A stretch of 64,000 bases of DNA from Bacillota bacterium (GCA_023426575.1 JAFAAL010000030.1:1-64000), one strand, 5' to 3'; numbered from the stretch's first letter, positions 43,088-50,463 are shown. Notes: generated by a model not told the origin, from the sequence alone. Program-made: numbers and translations.

Positions 43088-44194
43088 TTAATGGACCTCC
43101 CATGCCCTAACAACTCTCGTAGTCAGGATAAGATTGCCTACTATTACAAATATTGCTACTAAAACGTGCTTAACGATCCTCAATATGATGTTGGCATGAG
43201 TCGAGATATTGGCACCCGTAAGTTCCTCTGGTATGTGTTTTACAACGGCCATAAGATTAGAGGGGAAGACTAATGGTAAGAAGTCAAATTGTGCTAAGAA
43301 AAATGGAATGATGATGATGATGAGAAGTCCCCCAAACAAAGATTGCAGTGAAGAGGAAGAAACGGATGATATCATAACAATCGTTGAAGCAAGTACGAAC
43401 ATAGCAAGAGCATAAAAAAAGAGGGTTAATATAAACAGCAATCCCATTGAAGGATCAACAATGTAGGGACGCATCATCACCGTTGATATTTTCTCTTTAA
43501 ATAGGCTCGACTCATGTGACGAAAGCACATTTTTTATGAAGTAAACCGCACAAGGAACGAGTGCACACAAAGAGAATATTCCTGATAGGACAAAAAATTT
43601 GTCCCATATAAGTTTCTTCAGTCCCCTCCGGGTATTACTCAGTATTTTCTTCATGCGCATTGTTCTTTCTACAGTCATGATTGGAAATGACACAAGGACA
43701 AGCGCACCCAAAAGAAGATACATGAGAGGAAATTGGTTATCACCAAAAATGAGAAAAAAAGTCTCCCACCGTGTAGACGAAAAAAACCTCAAATCCTTGT
43801 AAAAATTATCCAGCATGCTGATCCTATCATTTGATAAGGTGTCAGTATTCGTGCTGTTGATCCCTGATAATTGTATTTCATCATAGATCTTATTACGGAT
43901 CTGAGATGCCTCTACATATCGTTCAGATTTGATATTTTTTAATTTATGAATGGCTTCTTCTCTATTTTGTGCATCATTGAAAATCGGTGTAAGAGGATTC
44001 TCTTGCCTGATTTCACTTTCCTCATAAGCGCCTTCAACCGATAAATAGTCGGACTCTTCAAGTAAATTAACATAATCCAAGTTCGCAAGAGCATGGTAGG
44101 CGTAAGCGGCTAAACAAAAGCTCAGTATAAAGAGCACAACTCTTATTTTTGAATGAAATAAAATCCATAGCTCTTTTTTTCGACCGATATTCAT
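43088..44194 (-). CDS. ABC-2 type permease of the RiPP island (first permease)
   Basis: 368 residues. A helix near residues 15-33, an ectodomain of about 120 residues rich in charged residues, then about six helices (for example FPLMYLLLGALVLVSFPIM, FVLSGIFSLCALVPCAVYF, ALFFYALAMFVLAST and the last near 340-360). It lies eight bases after the precursor stop with no clear ribosome site, so translation is coupled. The frameshifted gene at 1842-2928 is its paralogue, with the same order of segments. Role: immunity or export of the peptide product, inferred from context. Confidence 0.78.
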   Translation of the reverse strand: MNIGRKKELWILFHSKIRVVLFILSFCLAAYAYHALANLDYVNLLEESDYLSVEGAYEESEIRQENPLTPIFNDAQNREEAIHKLKNIKSERYVEASQIRNKIYDEIQLSGINSTNTDTLSNDRISMLDNFYKDLRFFSSTRWETFFLIFGDNQFPLMYLLLGALVLVSFPIMTVERTMRMKKILSNTRRGLKKLIWDKFFVLSGIFSLCALVPCAVYFIKNVLSSHESSLFKEKISTVMMRPYIVDPSMGLLFILTLFFYALAMFVLASTIVMISSVSSSSLQSLFGGLLIIIIIPFFLAQFDFLPLVFPSNLMAVVKHIPEELTGANISTHANIILRIVKHVLVAIFVIVGNLILTTRVVRAWEVH

Positions 44195-44202
44195 ATGCTA
44201 AT

Positions 44203-44409
44203 TTACTTTTTACGCGCTAAACCTAGATTGGCATCCTTATTATCGAAATTGCCTTCAAAACACGAACAAAAACAAGTTCCAAAAGTAACTGTAGACTTAT
44301 TTCGCGTGCCTGAATATGCGCTGTTGGTATTACATATACATCTGCACGTCCATATGAGACCTTGTGGTTCATTGTTTTCATTTGTAGCAATAGGTTTTAA
44401 TATCTTCAT
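44203..44409 (-). CDS. Cys-rich RiPP precursor peptide
   Basis: The 68-residue peptide has six Cys in two triplets: CRCIC at 22-26 and CFCSC at 46-50, separated by a Ser/Thr/Asn/Gly-rich loop. Residues 1-21 would be the leader and a short charged tail ends in ARKK. It is the first gene of the operon with the permease, ATPase and radical SAM maturase. AAGGAGG stands seven bases before the ATG and a TTGACA/TAGATT promoter precedes it. The pattern resembles Cys-rich radical-SAM peptide families (for example CLI_3235-type or ranthipeptides); the exact family, crosslinks and cleavage site are not determined. Confidence 0.75.
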   Translation of the reverse strand: MKILKPIATNENNEPQGLIWTCRCICNTNSAYSGTRNKSTVTFGTCFCSCFEGNFDNKDANLGLARKK

Positions 44410-44437
44410 AATTAAGCCTCCTTACTGAGTTGATTTG

Positions 44438-44466
44438 AATCTACACGATTTTTAAATATGTGTCAA
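44438..44466 (-). promoter_or_regulatory. Promoter of the RiPP operon
   Basis: Perfect TTGACA (44461-44466) and TAGATT (44438-44443), 17 bp apart on the minus strand, 29 bp before the precursor start codon. Confidence 0.8.
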
Positions 44467-44532
44467 TATCTGTTGGAATTTCCTCATCATTCACTTCCTT
44501 ACGATCTCCTTAGCATTTCCTATACTTTAAAA

Positions 44533-44568
44533 GTCAAAAAAGGGGGAACTGCGAACAGTTCCCCCTTT
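44533..44568 (-). terminator. rplL terminator
   Basis: 13-bp stem AAAGGGGGAACTG with its complement (44539-44551 with 44556-44568), CGAA/TTCG loop, followed by a T-run on the minus strand. It ends the ribosomal operon right at the island edge. Confidence 0.93.
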
Positions 44569-44591
44569 GCTTCCATAAAAATTGAAAGATC

Positions 44592-44969
44592 TTACTTGAG
44601 TTCGACTTCGGCGCCGGCCTCTTCCAGAGCTGCCTTGATCTCTTCGGCCTCTTCCTTGGAGACGTTTTCCTTGACTTCCTTGGGAGCGGCATCGACGACA
44701 GCCTTGGCATCCTTGAGGCCGAGGCCCGTGATCTTCTGGACGGCCTTGATGACAGGGATCTTGGAGCCGCCGGGGCTCTTGAGGATGACGGTGAACTCGC
44801 TCTTCTCTTCTTCAGCGGCACCAGCGGCAGGGGCGGCGCCAGGGGCGACGGCCATCATGGCAGCGGCGGAGACGCCGAATTCTTCTTCGAGAGCCTTGAC
44901 GAGGTCATTGAGCTCGAGGACGCTGAGGCTCTTCACTTCTTCGATGATATTGGTGATTTTTTCAGACAT
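44592..44969 (-). CDS. rplL: Ribosomal protein L7/L12
   Basis: The 125-residue protein has the N-terminal dimer helices (SVLELNDLVKALEEEFGVS), an Ala/Gly-rich hinge, and the C-terminal factor-binding domain (GGSKIPVIKAVQKITGLGLKDAKAVVDAAPKEVKENV). It forms the ribosome stalk that recruits translation GTPases. It follows rplJ by 25 bp, and ends at a strong terminator; rpoB, which usually follows, is not there. Confidence 0.97.
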   Translation of the reverse strand: MSEKITNIIEEVKSLSVLELNDLVKALEEEFGVSAAAMMAVAPGAAPAAGAAEEEKSEFTVILKSPGGSKIPVIKAVQKITGLGLKDAKAVVDAAPKEVKENVSKEEAEEIKAALEEAGAEVELK

Positions 44970-44994
44970 GTTTGTATCCTTTCAATAAATAGAA

Positions 44995-45726
44995 TTACTC
45001 AGCATCGGCCTCGCCATTTTCGGCGGCGGGCTCTTCTGCTGCGGCAGGAGCAGCTTCTTCTGCTTCTGCGGCGGGGGCACTCTCCTCGGCGGGAGCTTCG
45101 GCAGCGGCTTCCTCGGCGGGAGCTTCTGCGGTGGCTTGCTCGGTGGCAGGCTCTTCTGCACTCTCGGCAGGAGCTGCTTCTTCAGCTGACTTTGAGGCGG
45201 CAGCTGCGAGATCGGAGACCTTTTCGAGACCCTTTTCTTCGCAGGCCTTTGCGGCTGCACCGAGGGTCATGGCGAGTGAAGTGATCGGGAACAGCAAGCT
45301 GGAGACCAACTGTCCATAGAGCGTTTCCTGGGTCGGAATGTTGGACAGCTTATTGATGGTGTCGAGTTCAGCGAGCTGACCTTCGACGACGCCACCCTTG
45401 ATCTTGATCTTCTTGAACTCGTCGACGTACTTCTTGACCATGCGAGGGGCCAAGACGACATCCTGAGTGGAGAAGGCCAGAGCCGTGGGGCCGGTCATCT
45501 CATCGCCGACTTCGATACCGATTTCCTTCAGGGCACGACGGCTGATATTGTTCTTGATGACGCGATACTCGATGCCTTCTTTGCGGAAAGCAGCACGCAT
45601 CTCAGTGTCCTGAGCAACCGTGAGACCCTGATAGTCGGCAAAGACGATGGACTGAGCTTCCTTGAGCTCAGCGGCCAGCTTCTTTACGCGATCCTTCTTC
45701 TGCGCCAGAATTTTTTGACTGGGCAT
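44995..45726 (-). CDS. rplJ: Ribosomal protein L10 with long acidic C-terminal extension
   Basis: Residues 1-~165 are a normal L10 (VKKLAAELKEAQSIVFADYQGLTV, YRVIKNNISRRAL, GPTALAFS, KIKGGVVEG, ETLYGQLVSSLLFPITSLAMTLGAAAKACEEK). It anchors the L7/L12 stalk. The remaining ~75 residues are Ala/Glu/Pro repeats (for example AEAPAEEAAAEAPAEES) not found in ordinary L10, which ends near 165-175. The frame is open and in phase up to a TAA, so it looks real rather than a frameshift. RBS AGGAGG before ATG; L10 leader upstream. Confidence 0.95.
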   Translation of the reverse strand: MPSQKILAQKKDRVKKLAAELKEAQSIVFADYQGLTVAQDTEMRAAFRKEGIEYRVIKNNISRRALKEIGIEVGDEMTGPTALAFSTQDVVLAPRMVKKYVDEFKKIKIKGGVVEGQLAELDTINKLSNIPTQETLYGQLVSSLLFPITSLAMTLGAAAKACEEKGLEKVSDLAAAASKSAEEAAPAESAEEPATEQATAEAPAEEAAAEAPAEESAPAAEAEEAAPAAAEEPAAENGEADAE

Positions 45727-45739
45727 TGAACTTCCTCCT

Positions 45740-45858
45740 ATTAATATTTAAATACCCCTCACGCACAAGACGGAGGGGTAGTCGAAATCACTAGCTCCGC
45801 CTCGGGTGGCGCATCTGCATTAGACCTTGCGGTACCACCTGTCTCTGGCGATAGGGTT
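45740..45858 (-). ncRNA. Ribosomal protein L10 leader
   Basis: On the minus strand the leader has CCAGAGACAGGTGG, then a TCTAATGC core and a GCGCCACCCGAGG segment; GGTGG pairs with CCACC, as in the L10 leader that binds the L10-(L12)4 complex to control its own operon. A second hairpin (ACCCCTC with GAGGGGT, 45753-45779) lies between this and rplJ and may act as an attenuator or anti-structure. The match is by recall of the family pattern. Confidence 0.75.
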
Positions 45859-45876
45859 ATTTACTTCTTGAGCCGC

Positions 45877-46569
45877 CTACTTATTGGCGGTGTTGACCTT
45901 GATGCCGGGGCCCATAGACGCGGCGATCGTGCAGGATCTGACATAGCGACCCTTGGCAGCCGCGGGGCGCGCCTTGACGATGGCATCCATGAGAGCGTCA
46001 AAGTTCTCTAAGAGCTGCTCCTCAGAAAAAGAGCACTTGCCAATGGGGCAGTGGATGATGTTTGACTTGTCGAGACGATACTCGATCTTACCCGCCTTGG
46101 CCTCTTCGACCGCCTTGCCGATCTCCATCGTGACCGTGCCACTCTTGGGGTTCGGCATCAGGCCCTTGGGACCTAAGACGCGGCCGAGACGACCGACGAC
46201 ACCCATCATATCCGGGGTCGCGACGATGACGTCAAATTCAAACCAGTTTTCTTTCTGAATCTTCTCTGCGAGCTCATCAGCACCGACGTAGTCAGCACCA
46301 GCGGCCTGAGCCTCATCAGCCTTGGCCCCCTTGGCAAAAGCCAAGACACGCATCGATTTGCCCGTGCCGTGAGGCAGGACAACGGCGCCTCTGACCTGCT
46401 GGTCCGCGTGACGGGAGTCGACGCCGAGGCGGCAGTGGAATTCGACTGTCTCATCAAATTTGGTGCTGCCCGTCTGCTTGACGAGTTTCACCGCATCTGC
46501 GGGCTCATAGACCTGTGTGCGATCGACGAGTTCGGCGATCTTGCGATAACGCTTACCGTGTTTAGCCAT
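45877..46569 (-). CDS. rplA: Ribosomal protein L1
   Basis: From ATG 46569 (AAGGAGG upstream) 230 residues: MAKHGKRYRKIAE, TKFDETVEFHCRLGVDSRHADQQVRGAVVLPHGTGK, VGRLGRVLGPKGLMPNPKSGTVT, and the ending AAASMGPGIKVNT. Part of the L1 stalk, and in many bacteria represses the L11-L1 mRNA. The longer frame upstream overlaps rplK in another frame and is not used. Confidence 0.96.
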   Translation of the reverse strand: MAKHGKRYRKIAELVDRTQVYEPADAVKLVKQTGSTKFDETVEFHCRLGVDSRHADQQVRGAVVLPHGTGKSMRVLAFAKGAKADEAQAAGADYVGADELAEKIQKENWFEFDVIVATPDMMGVVGRLGRVLGPKGLMPNPKSGTVTMEIGKAVEEAKAGKIEYRLDKSNIIHCPIGKCSFSEEQLLENFDALMDAIVKARPAAAKGRYVRSCTIAASMGPGIKVNTANK

Positions 46570-46580
46570 TCCAGACCTCC

Positions 46581-47012
46581 TTACGCATCCATCTTGACGG
46601 TGATGCCCATGGAACGAGCCGTCCCAGCGACCATGCGGGCACAGGCCTCGAGATCTGCTGCGTTGGACTCTTCCAACTTGATCTCGGCGATCTTCAGGCA
46701 CTCAGACCAGGGAATCTCCGCGACCTTCTTCTTGTTCGGCTCACCGGAAGCAGATTCCAGATGACAAGCCTTCTTTAAGAGTACGGGCACCGGGGGTTTC
46801 TTCGTGATGAAGGTAAAGGAGCGGTCCTGATAGACCGTGATGACGACGGGGATGATATACCCCATGTCCTTGGCAGTCCGCTCGTTAAAATCCTTGACGA
46901 ATTGCGCGATGTTTAGACCGTGCGCGCCAAGGGCTGGTCCCACCGGTGGCGCCGGCGTTGCTTTCCCCGCGGGGATCTGCAACTTGACAATTGCCATTAC
47001 TTTTTTAGCCAT
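46581..47012 (-). CDS. rplK: Ribosomal protein L11
   Basis: 143 residues from ATG 47012 (GGAGG eight bases upstream). Typical features: KLQIPAGKATPAPPVGPALGAHGLNI, FNERTAKDMGYIIPVVITVYQDRSFTFITKKPPV, and GTARSMGIT. It binds 23S rRNA in the GTPase-associated centre. Followed 11 bp later by rplA. Confidence 0.96.
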   Translation of the reverse strand: MAKKVMAIVKLQIPAGKATPAPPVGPALGAHGLNIAQFVKDFNERTAKDMGYIIPVVITVYQDRSFTFITKKPPVPVLLKKACHLESASGEPNKKKVAEIPWSECLKIAEIKLEESNAADLEACARMVAGTARSMGITVKMDA

Positions 47013-47079
47013 TGTGGCCACCTCCCAAATTTATTTGCAGCTCAGCTTAAGCTCCACTCCTAAGTAAAACACTTCTGGA

Positions 47080-47616
47080 CTAGATGCGCAAGATCTGAGT
47101 CAGCTCCAATTCCACAGGTGTCTCGCGGCCAAACATCGAAACTTGGACCACGACCTTTTTCTTTTCGCTGTCGATCTCTTGAACCACACCTGTAAAGGAC
47201 TCAAGAGGACCCTGAATAATTCGGACCGAGTCGCCGATGTCGTAGTCGACCACGGGATCGAGGTTCTGGACGAGGCCCATGATCATGAGCTCCTCGTCCG
47301 TCAGGGGGACGGGGTGCGTGCTGGACGGCCCGACAAAGCCCGTCACACCCCGCGTATTGCGGACAATGTACCAAATTTCATCGGTCAGGATGAGCTTGAC
47401 GAGGACATAGCCAGGGTAGATTTTACGGTCGTAGATCTTGCGCTTGCCGTCCTTGATCTCGACGACTTGCTCTGTCGGCACCGAAATCTCCTGGATGTAA
47501 TCCTCGAGACCGCGGTTCTCCACGATCATCTCCAGCGTATCTTTCACCTTATTCTCATAGCCCGAGTACGTGTGAATGACGTACCACTTGGCCTCTTGCT
47601 CATCATGTCGACCCAT
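47080..47616 (-). CDS. nusG: Transcription termination/antitermination factor NusG
   Basis: 178 residues: the NGN domain (KWYVIHTYSGYENKVKDTLE, PGYVLVKLILTDEIWYIVRNTRGVTGFVG) and the C-terminal KOW domain (DSVRIIQGPLESFTGVVQEIDSEKKKVVVQVSMFGRETPVELE). It binds RNA polymerase and links it to Rho or the ribosome. ATG 47616 is preferred; a GTG lies six bases upstream. Confidence 0.96.
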   Translation of the reverse strand: MGRHDEQEAKWYVIHTYSGYENKVKDTLEMIVENRGLEDYIQEISVPTEQVVEIKDGKRKIYDRKIYPGYVLVKLILTDEIWYIVRNTRGVTGFVGPSSTHPVPLTDEELMIMGLVQNLDPVVDYDIGDSVRIIQGPLESFTGVVQEIDSEKKKVVVQVSMFGRETPVELELTQILRI

Positions 47617-47633
47617 TGTCACTCGCCTTTTAA

Positions 47634-47882
47634 CTAGTGGCCGCTGTAGAAGCCGGTCACGTTGAGGATGCCCTGGATGGCCATGTCAAAGAGCCAGATG
47701 CTGACGGCCGCAATCATGATGATGACGAGAACCGTCGCCGTATTCTGGCGGAGTGTGGGCCAATCGGGCCACGACACACGCTTGATTTCCTGGCCGATAC
47801 TCTTGAAGAAATTGCGAATGCGCTTCATGAGAGAAGGCTTGTCGCCCTGAGCACGGACGGGCTTATTGTCACGCGCCTTCAT
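47634..47882 (-). CDS. secE: Preprotein translocase subunit SecE
   Basis: 82 residues, with the amphipathic segment IGQEIKRVSWPDWPTLRQNTATV and one membrane helix (LVIIMIAAVSIWLFDMAIQ). It shares one base with rpmG (TAATG) and precedes nusG by 17 bp, the usual order. Confidence 0.95.
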   Translation of the reverse strand: MKARDNKPVRAQGDKPSLMKRIRNFFKSIGQEIKRVSWPDWPTLRQNTATVLVIIMIAAVSIWLFDMAIQGILNVTGFYSGH

Positions 47883-48046
47883 TACTTCGTCTCCCGATGC
47901 AGGGTGTGCTTACGGCAGAACGGGCAAAACTTCTTCATTTCGAGTTTGTCACCAGAGTTGCGCTTGTTCTTCTTCGTGTCGTAATTTCTCTGCTTGCACT
48001 CTGAACAGGCAAAGGTGATTTTAATGCGATCGCCTACTTTAGCCAT
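47882..48046 (-). CDS. rpmG: Ribosomal protein L33 (zinc-ribbon form)
   Basis: 54 residues starting MAKVGDRIKITFACSECKQRNY with four Cys (14, 17, 41, 44) as two CxxC pairs, so it is the zinc-binding form. GGAGG stands before the ATG at 48046. First gene of the secE-nusG operon; the order rpmG-secE-nusG is typical of Gram-positive bacteria. Confidence 0.95.
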   Translation of the reverse strand: MAKVGDRIKITFACSECKQRNYDTKKNKRNSGDKLEMKKFCPFCRKHTLHRETK

Positions 48047-48063
48047 CGTGGACCTCCACACTC

Positions 48064-48088
48064 CAGAAAAACCCCCTCGGAGAGGGGC
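48064..48088 (-). terminator. Hairpin plus T-tract in the rpmG leader (possible attenuator)
   Basis: On the minus strand CCCCTC pairs with GAGGGG (48073-48078 with 48082-48087) and is followed by GTTTTTCT, ~20 bp before the rpmG start and after the promoter, so it would end transcripts early unless relieved. Confidence 0.55.
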
Positions 48089-48153
48089 TCAAACTGAAAG
48101 TCTACTAGATTTTTCCGTGCAAAAAAAAAGGCGGTTGCCCGGAAATCGCTATC

Positions 48154-48181
48154 AGAATACCACAACGACCGTTCATGTCAA
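48154..48181 (-). promoter_or_regulatory. Promoter of the rpmG-secE-nusG operon
   Basis: Perfect TTGACA (48176-48181) and TATTCT (48154-48159), 16 bp apart on the minus strand, about 100 bp before rpmG. Confidence 0.75.
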
Positions 48182-48223
48182 GCATTTTGCGGTATGATGA
48201 GGAAAAGAGGAGGTATTGAGATC

Positions 48224-49237
48224 TTGACTCTAATTACCGTGTCTAGTGAAGTGGCTGCCTACGGCGCTGAATTTTCAGAGCGTCTTGCCGATCGCTACTT
48301 TGCTGAGCTACTGCGCCGAGACGATCTGATCGAGCGTTTTATCCGGCCGATTGCCACAGACAAAGAGCTGCGCCTCCTGGCCGTCAGTCCCAAATACTAC
48401 CTCTCTGAGAGTGCAGCGGGCATCTCTTTTTACGACTATCTGCAGGGAGCCTTGCAAGACCTCGCCACGCGCAGCAATCTCGTCCTCTGTGACCTCGGCG
48501 GCCAGTTTTACCTCGAAAATTTCCCCGCCGCTGTCCACTTGCGACTCGTTGCCGACGAGAATTTTCGGCGTCAGCGCTTTATCGAGCGCAACCTCGAGCT
48601 CATCCGCAAGACGGGGGCAAGCGAGCTGAGCTATCGCGACTTGACCATCCCGAGCGACTCCGACTTCGGCGATGTCTTCTCCCGAATTGAAAAGCTCGAG
48701 CGACGCTTCTTCAACACTGTCTTTAGCGGTCGCCAAGAGGATAATCCCGTCTACTATGACGCCGTCTTGAACAGTTCGCGCCTCTCTTTTGAGGCCATGC
48801 TCAAGCTTGTGGACGAGTTGGTCCTCGAGCGCAATATCCAAGAGCAGCTCGACCTCTACGCCCAGGAGAGCAGCCTATCTCCCAATGGTCACTATTTTGA
48901 ACTCAAAAACGAGAGCGAGCGCGAATTTGCAAGACTCCTCGATCTCTACGGCATCGAGTGGCGCTACGAGCCCAAGACCTTTCCCGTGGAGTGGGACAGC
49001 GAGGGCCGCGTGTCCCTCGCCTTCTCCCCTGATTTTTACCTGCCACGCTTTGATCTCTTCATTGAGCTGACGACGATGAATCAAAAATATGTGCGCTTGA
49101 AAAAGAAAAAAGCCAAGATCCTGAGCGAACTCTACCCTGGAGTGCGCTGCAAGGTTGTTTATAAGAGGGATTTTGAGGCTTTGTTTAAAAGATTTGAAGC
49201 GGAGGCGGATGCCGCCTCGCGAGGAGGGGCAGAATGA
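48224..49237 (+). CDS. Cytidylate-kinase-like protein fused to a PD-(D/E)XK-like domain
   Basis: About 337 residues. The start is placed at TTG 48224, ten bases after GAGGAGG; an earlier ATG at 48194 is possible but less fitting. Residues ~1-200 resemble the cytidylate-kinase-like family (LTLITVSSEVAAYGAEFSERLADRYF; NLVLCDLGGQFYLENFPAAVHLRLVADENFRRQRF) but the P-loop (normally SGGxxI) is degenerate. Residues ~220-330 look like a restriction-endonuclease fold: SEREFARLLDLYGIEWRYEPKTF, FSPDFYLPRFDLFIELTT, KKKKAKILSELYPGVRCKVVY. The Glu, Asp and Glu of this fold are present. The gene overlaps the HPRT-like gene by four bases (ATGA). Function unknown. Confidence 0.7.
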   Translation: MTLITVSSEVAAYGAEFSERLADRYFAELLRRDDLIERFIRPIATDKELRLLAVSPKYYLSESAAGISFYDYLQGALQDLATRSNLVLCDLGGQFYLENFPAAVHLRLVADENFRRQRFIERNLELIRKTGASELSYRDLTIPSDSDFGDVFSRIEKLERRFFNTVFSGRQEDNPVYYDAVLNSSRLSFEAMLKLVDELVLERNIQEQLDLYAQESSLSPNGHYFELKNESEREFARLLDLYGIEWRYEPKTFPVEWDSEGRVSLAFSPDFYLPRFDLFIELTTMNQKYVRLKKKKAKILSELYPGVRCKVVYKRDFEALFKRFEAEADAASRGGAE

Positions 49238-49791
49238 ATTCGTGCAGGTCTTGCGATTATAAGATTCTCTATGATAGCGCGACGATTCAGAAGAGGGTGC
49301 AAGAACTCGGGCGCGAGATCAGTGAGGCCTATCGTGAGAACCCGCCGGTCCTGGTCGCCATGCTCAAGGGGTCAATCTACTTTATGGCTGATCTGACGCG
49401 GGCGATTGAGCTGCCGATTACCTTTGACCTCGTCGGCATCTCCCAGCTCGGGCGCGCGAGCCGCGAGACTGGGATCGTACGCGTGACGCGTGACCTCACC
49501 CTGGACATTGCGGGACGCGAAGTCATCGTCGTCGAAGAGATCGTCCGCTCAGGACTGACGACGAATTATCTCTTGCAGTATCTCGAGAAGCGGAGGCCCG
49601 CAAGTCTCAGCGTCGTTTCACTCCTCTGCAATCCCGAGGAGCTCCTGATCGACTTGCCCCTGCATTTTTCTGGCTTCCAGATCGACTACCGGCGGGTGGT
49701 CGGCTATGGCATGGACTACCGGGAGCAGGATCGCCATCTGCCCTTTATCGCAGAACTTGAGCCCGCGCGCTATCAGACGAGAGATCAGTAG
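49234..49791 (+). CDS. Hypoxanthine phosphoribosyltransferase-like protein with altered PRPP loop
   Basis: 185 residues following HPRT: LVAMLKGSIYFMADLTRAI near residue 40, IVVEEIVRSGLTTNYLLQYL near 98, VVGYGMDYREQDRHLPFIAEL near 155. In HPRTs the PRPP loop reads E-D-x-x-D-T/S-G; here it is E101-E102-I-V-R105-S-G107, so the second Asp (general base) is Arg and the first Asp is Glu. It also starts with an N-terminal CxxC. It may be inactive or binding-only, or have changed substrate. GAGGAGGGGC before the ATG. It shares four bases with the kinase-like gene. Its last 7 bp overlap the phosphodiesterase on the other strand. Confidence 0.8.
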   Translation: MNSCRSCDYKILYDSATIQKRVQELGREISEAYRENPPVLVAMLKGSIYFMADLTRAIELPITFDLVGISQLGRASRETGIVRVTRDLTLDIAGREVIVVEEIVRSGLTTNYLLQYLEKRRPASLSVVSLLCNPEELLIDLPLHFSGFQIDYRRVVGYGMDYREQDRHLPFIAELEPARYQTRDQ

Positions 49792-50327
49792 ACCGTGTCG
49801 GGTCCCGTGATGGACTGGCGGGCCAGGACCTCAGCGCGATTCAAGTCTATCAGTGCAATCTCATCATCCTGCCAGAGGGCAAAGGAGGGGATGCCGTCGC
49901 GCGGGCGACTCGGCGAACCTGGATTGACGACGACGATGCCGTCCTGCTTAAAGAGCTCCTTGCGGTGGCTGTGCCCCGAGATGACGATCTCGGCCTGGAG
50001 CTCGGCTGCGCGTGCCATGAGCTCACGGCAGTGATAGCGGTGTCCGTGGTGCATCAGGACGAGGCGTCCTGCAAGCTTAAAGAGGCGTATCTCCTGACTG
50101 AGGTCGAGGCCGATTTCAGCAGCGGCGCGGGGGTCGTCACAATTGCCGCGGACAGCAAAGAGCGCTGGCTGCGCAAGGAGGAGGTCGGCGAGGTCCTGGC
50201 TTGCAATGCTGACGCCTGAGAGGACATCGCCAGCATGGAGCGTGGCCTCGGCAGCACCCGAGAGACTATAGACGCGCTTGACGGCATTGAGGTCGCCGTG
50301 GGTATCACTGATGATGACTATTCTCAT
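49785..50327 (-). CDS. YfcE/MJ0936-type metallophosphoesterase
   Basis: From ATG 50327 (GGTGGAG upstream) 180 residues. Calcineurin-like motifs in order: RIVIISDTHGDLNA, HAGDVLSG, VRGNCDDP, LVLMHHGHRYHC and ISGHSHRKELF, ending with the family's VVNPGSPSRPRDG. Members hydrolyse phosphodiester bonds with Mn2+; the natural substrate is unknown. A TTGCCA/TATTAT promoter (18-bp spacer) is at 50354-50383. Confidence 0.92.
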   Translation of the reverse strand: MRIVIISDTHGDLNAVKRVYSLSGAAEATLHAGDVLSGVSIASQDLADLLLAQPALFAVRGNCDDPRAAAEIGLDLSQEIRLFKLAGRLVLMHHGHRYHCRELMARAAELQAEIVISGHSHRKELFKQDGIVVVNPGSPSRPRDGIPSFALWQDDEIALIDLNRAEVLARQSITGPDTVY

Positions 50328-50353
50328 AACTCCACCTAGATAAATGTATATGT

Positions 50354-50383
50354 ATAATACCGCTCTTAGACATTCTTTGGCAA
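50354..50383 (-). promoter_or_regulatory. Promoter of the YfcE-type gene
   Basis: TTGCCA (50378-50383) and TATTAT (50354-50359) on the minus strand with an 18-bp spacer, ~27 bp before the start codon. Confidence 0.65.
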
Positions 50384-50463
50384 TCCCTTTGGTAAGCCTG
50401 AACAAAATTTGTTTTGGGGCTTTGTGCAAGATGTAAAACATGAGAAACCTTGTCTAAAAATGC

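Noticed and set aside
37773..44500. Possibility that the island is a lanthipeptide or sactipeptide cluster
   Set aside because: No LanB, LanC or LanM protein is present. The Cys-rich precursor with a SPASM maturase suits thioether (ranthipeptide-like) crosslinks better; a sactipeptide cannot be fully excluded but residues between the Cys triplets give no supporting pattern.
45740..45858. A cloverleaf-like pattern suggesting a tRNA upstream of rplJ
   Set aside because: No tRNA consensus (no TTC loop or CCA end); the segments fit the L10 leader better.
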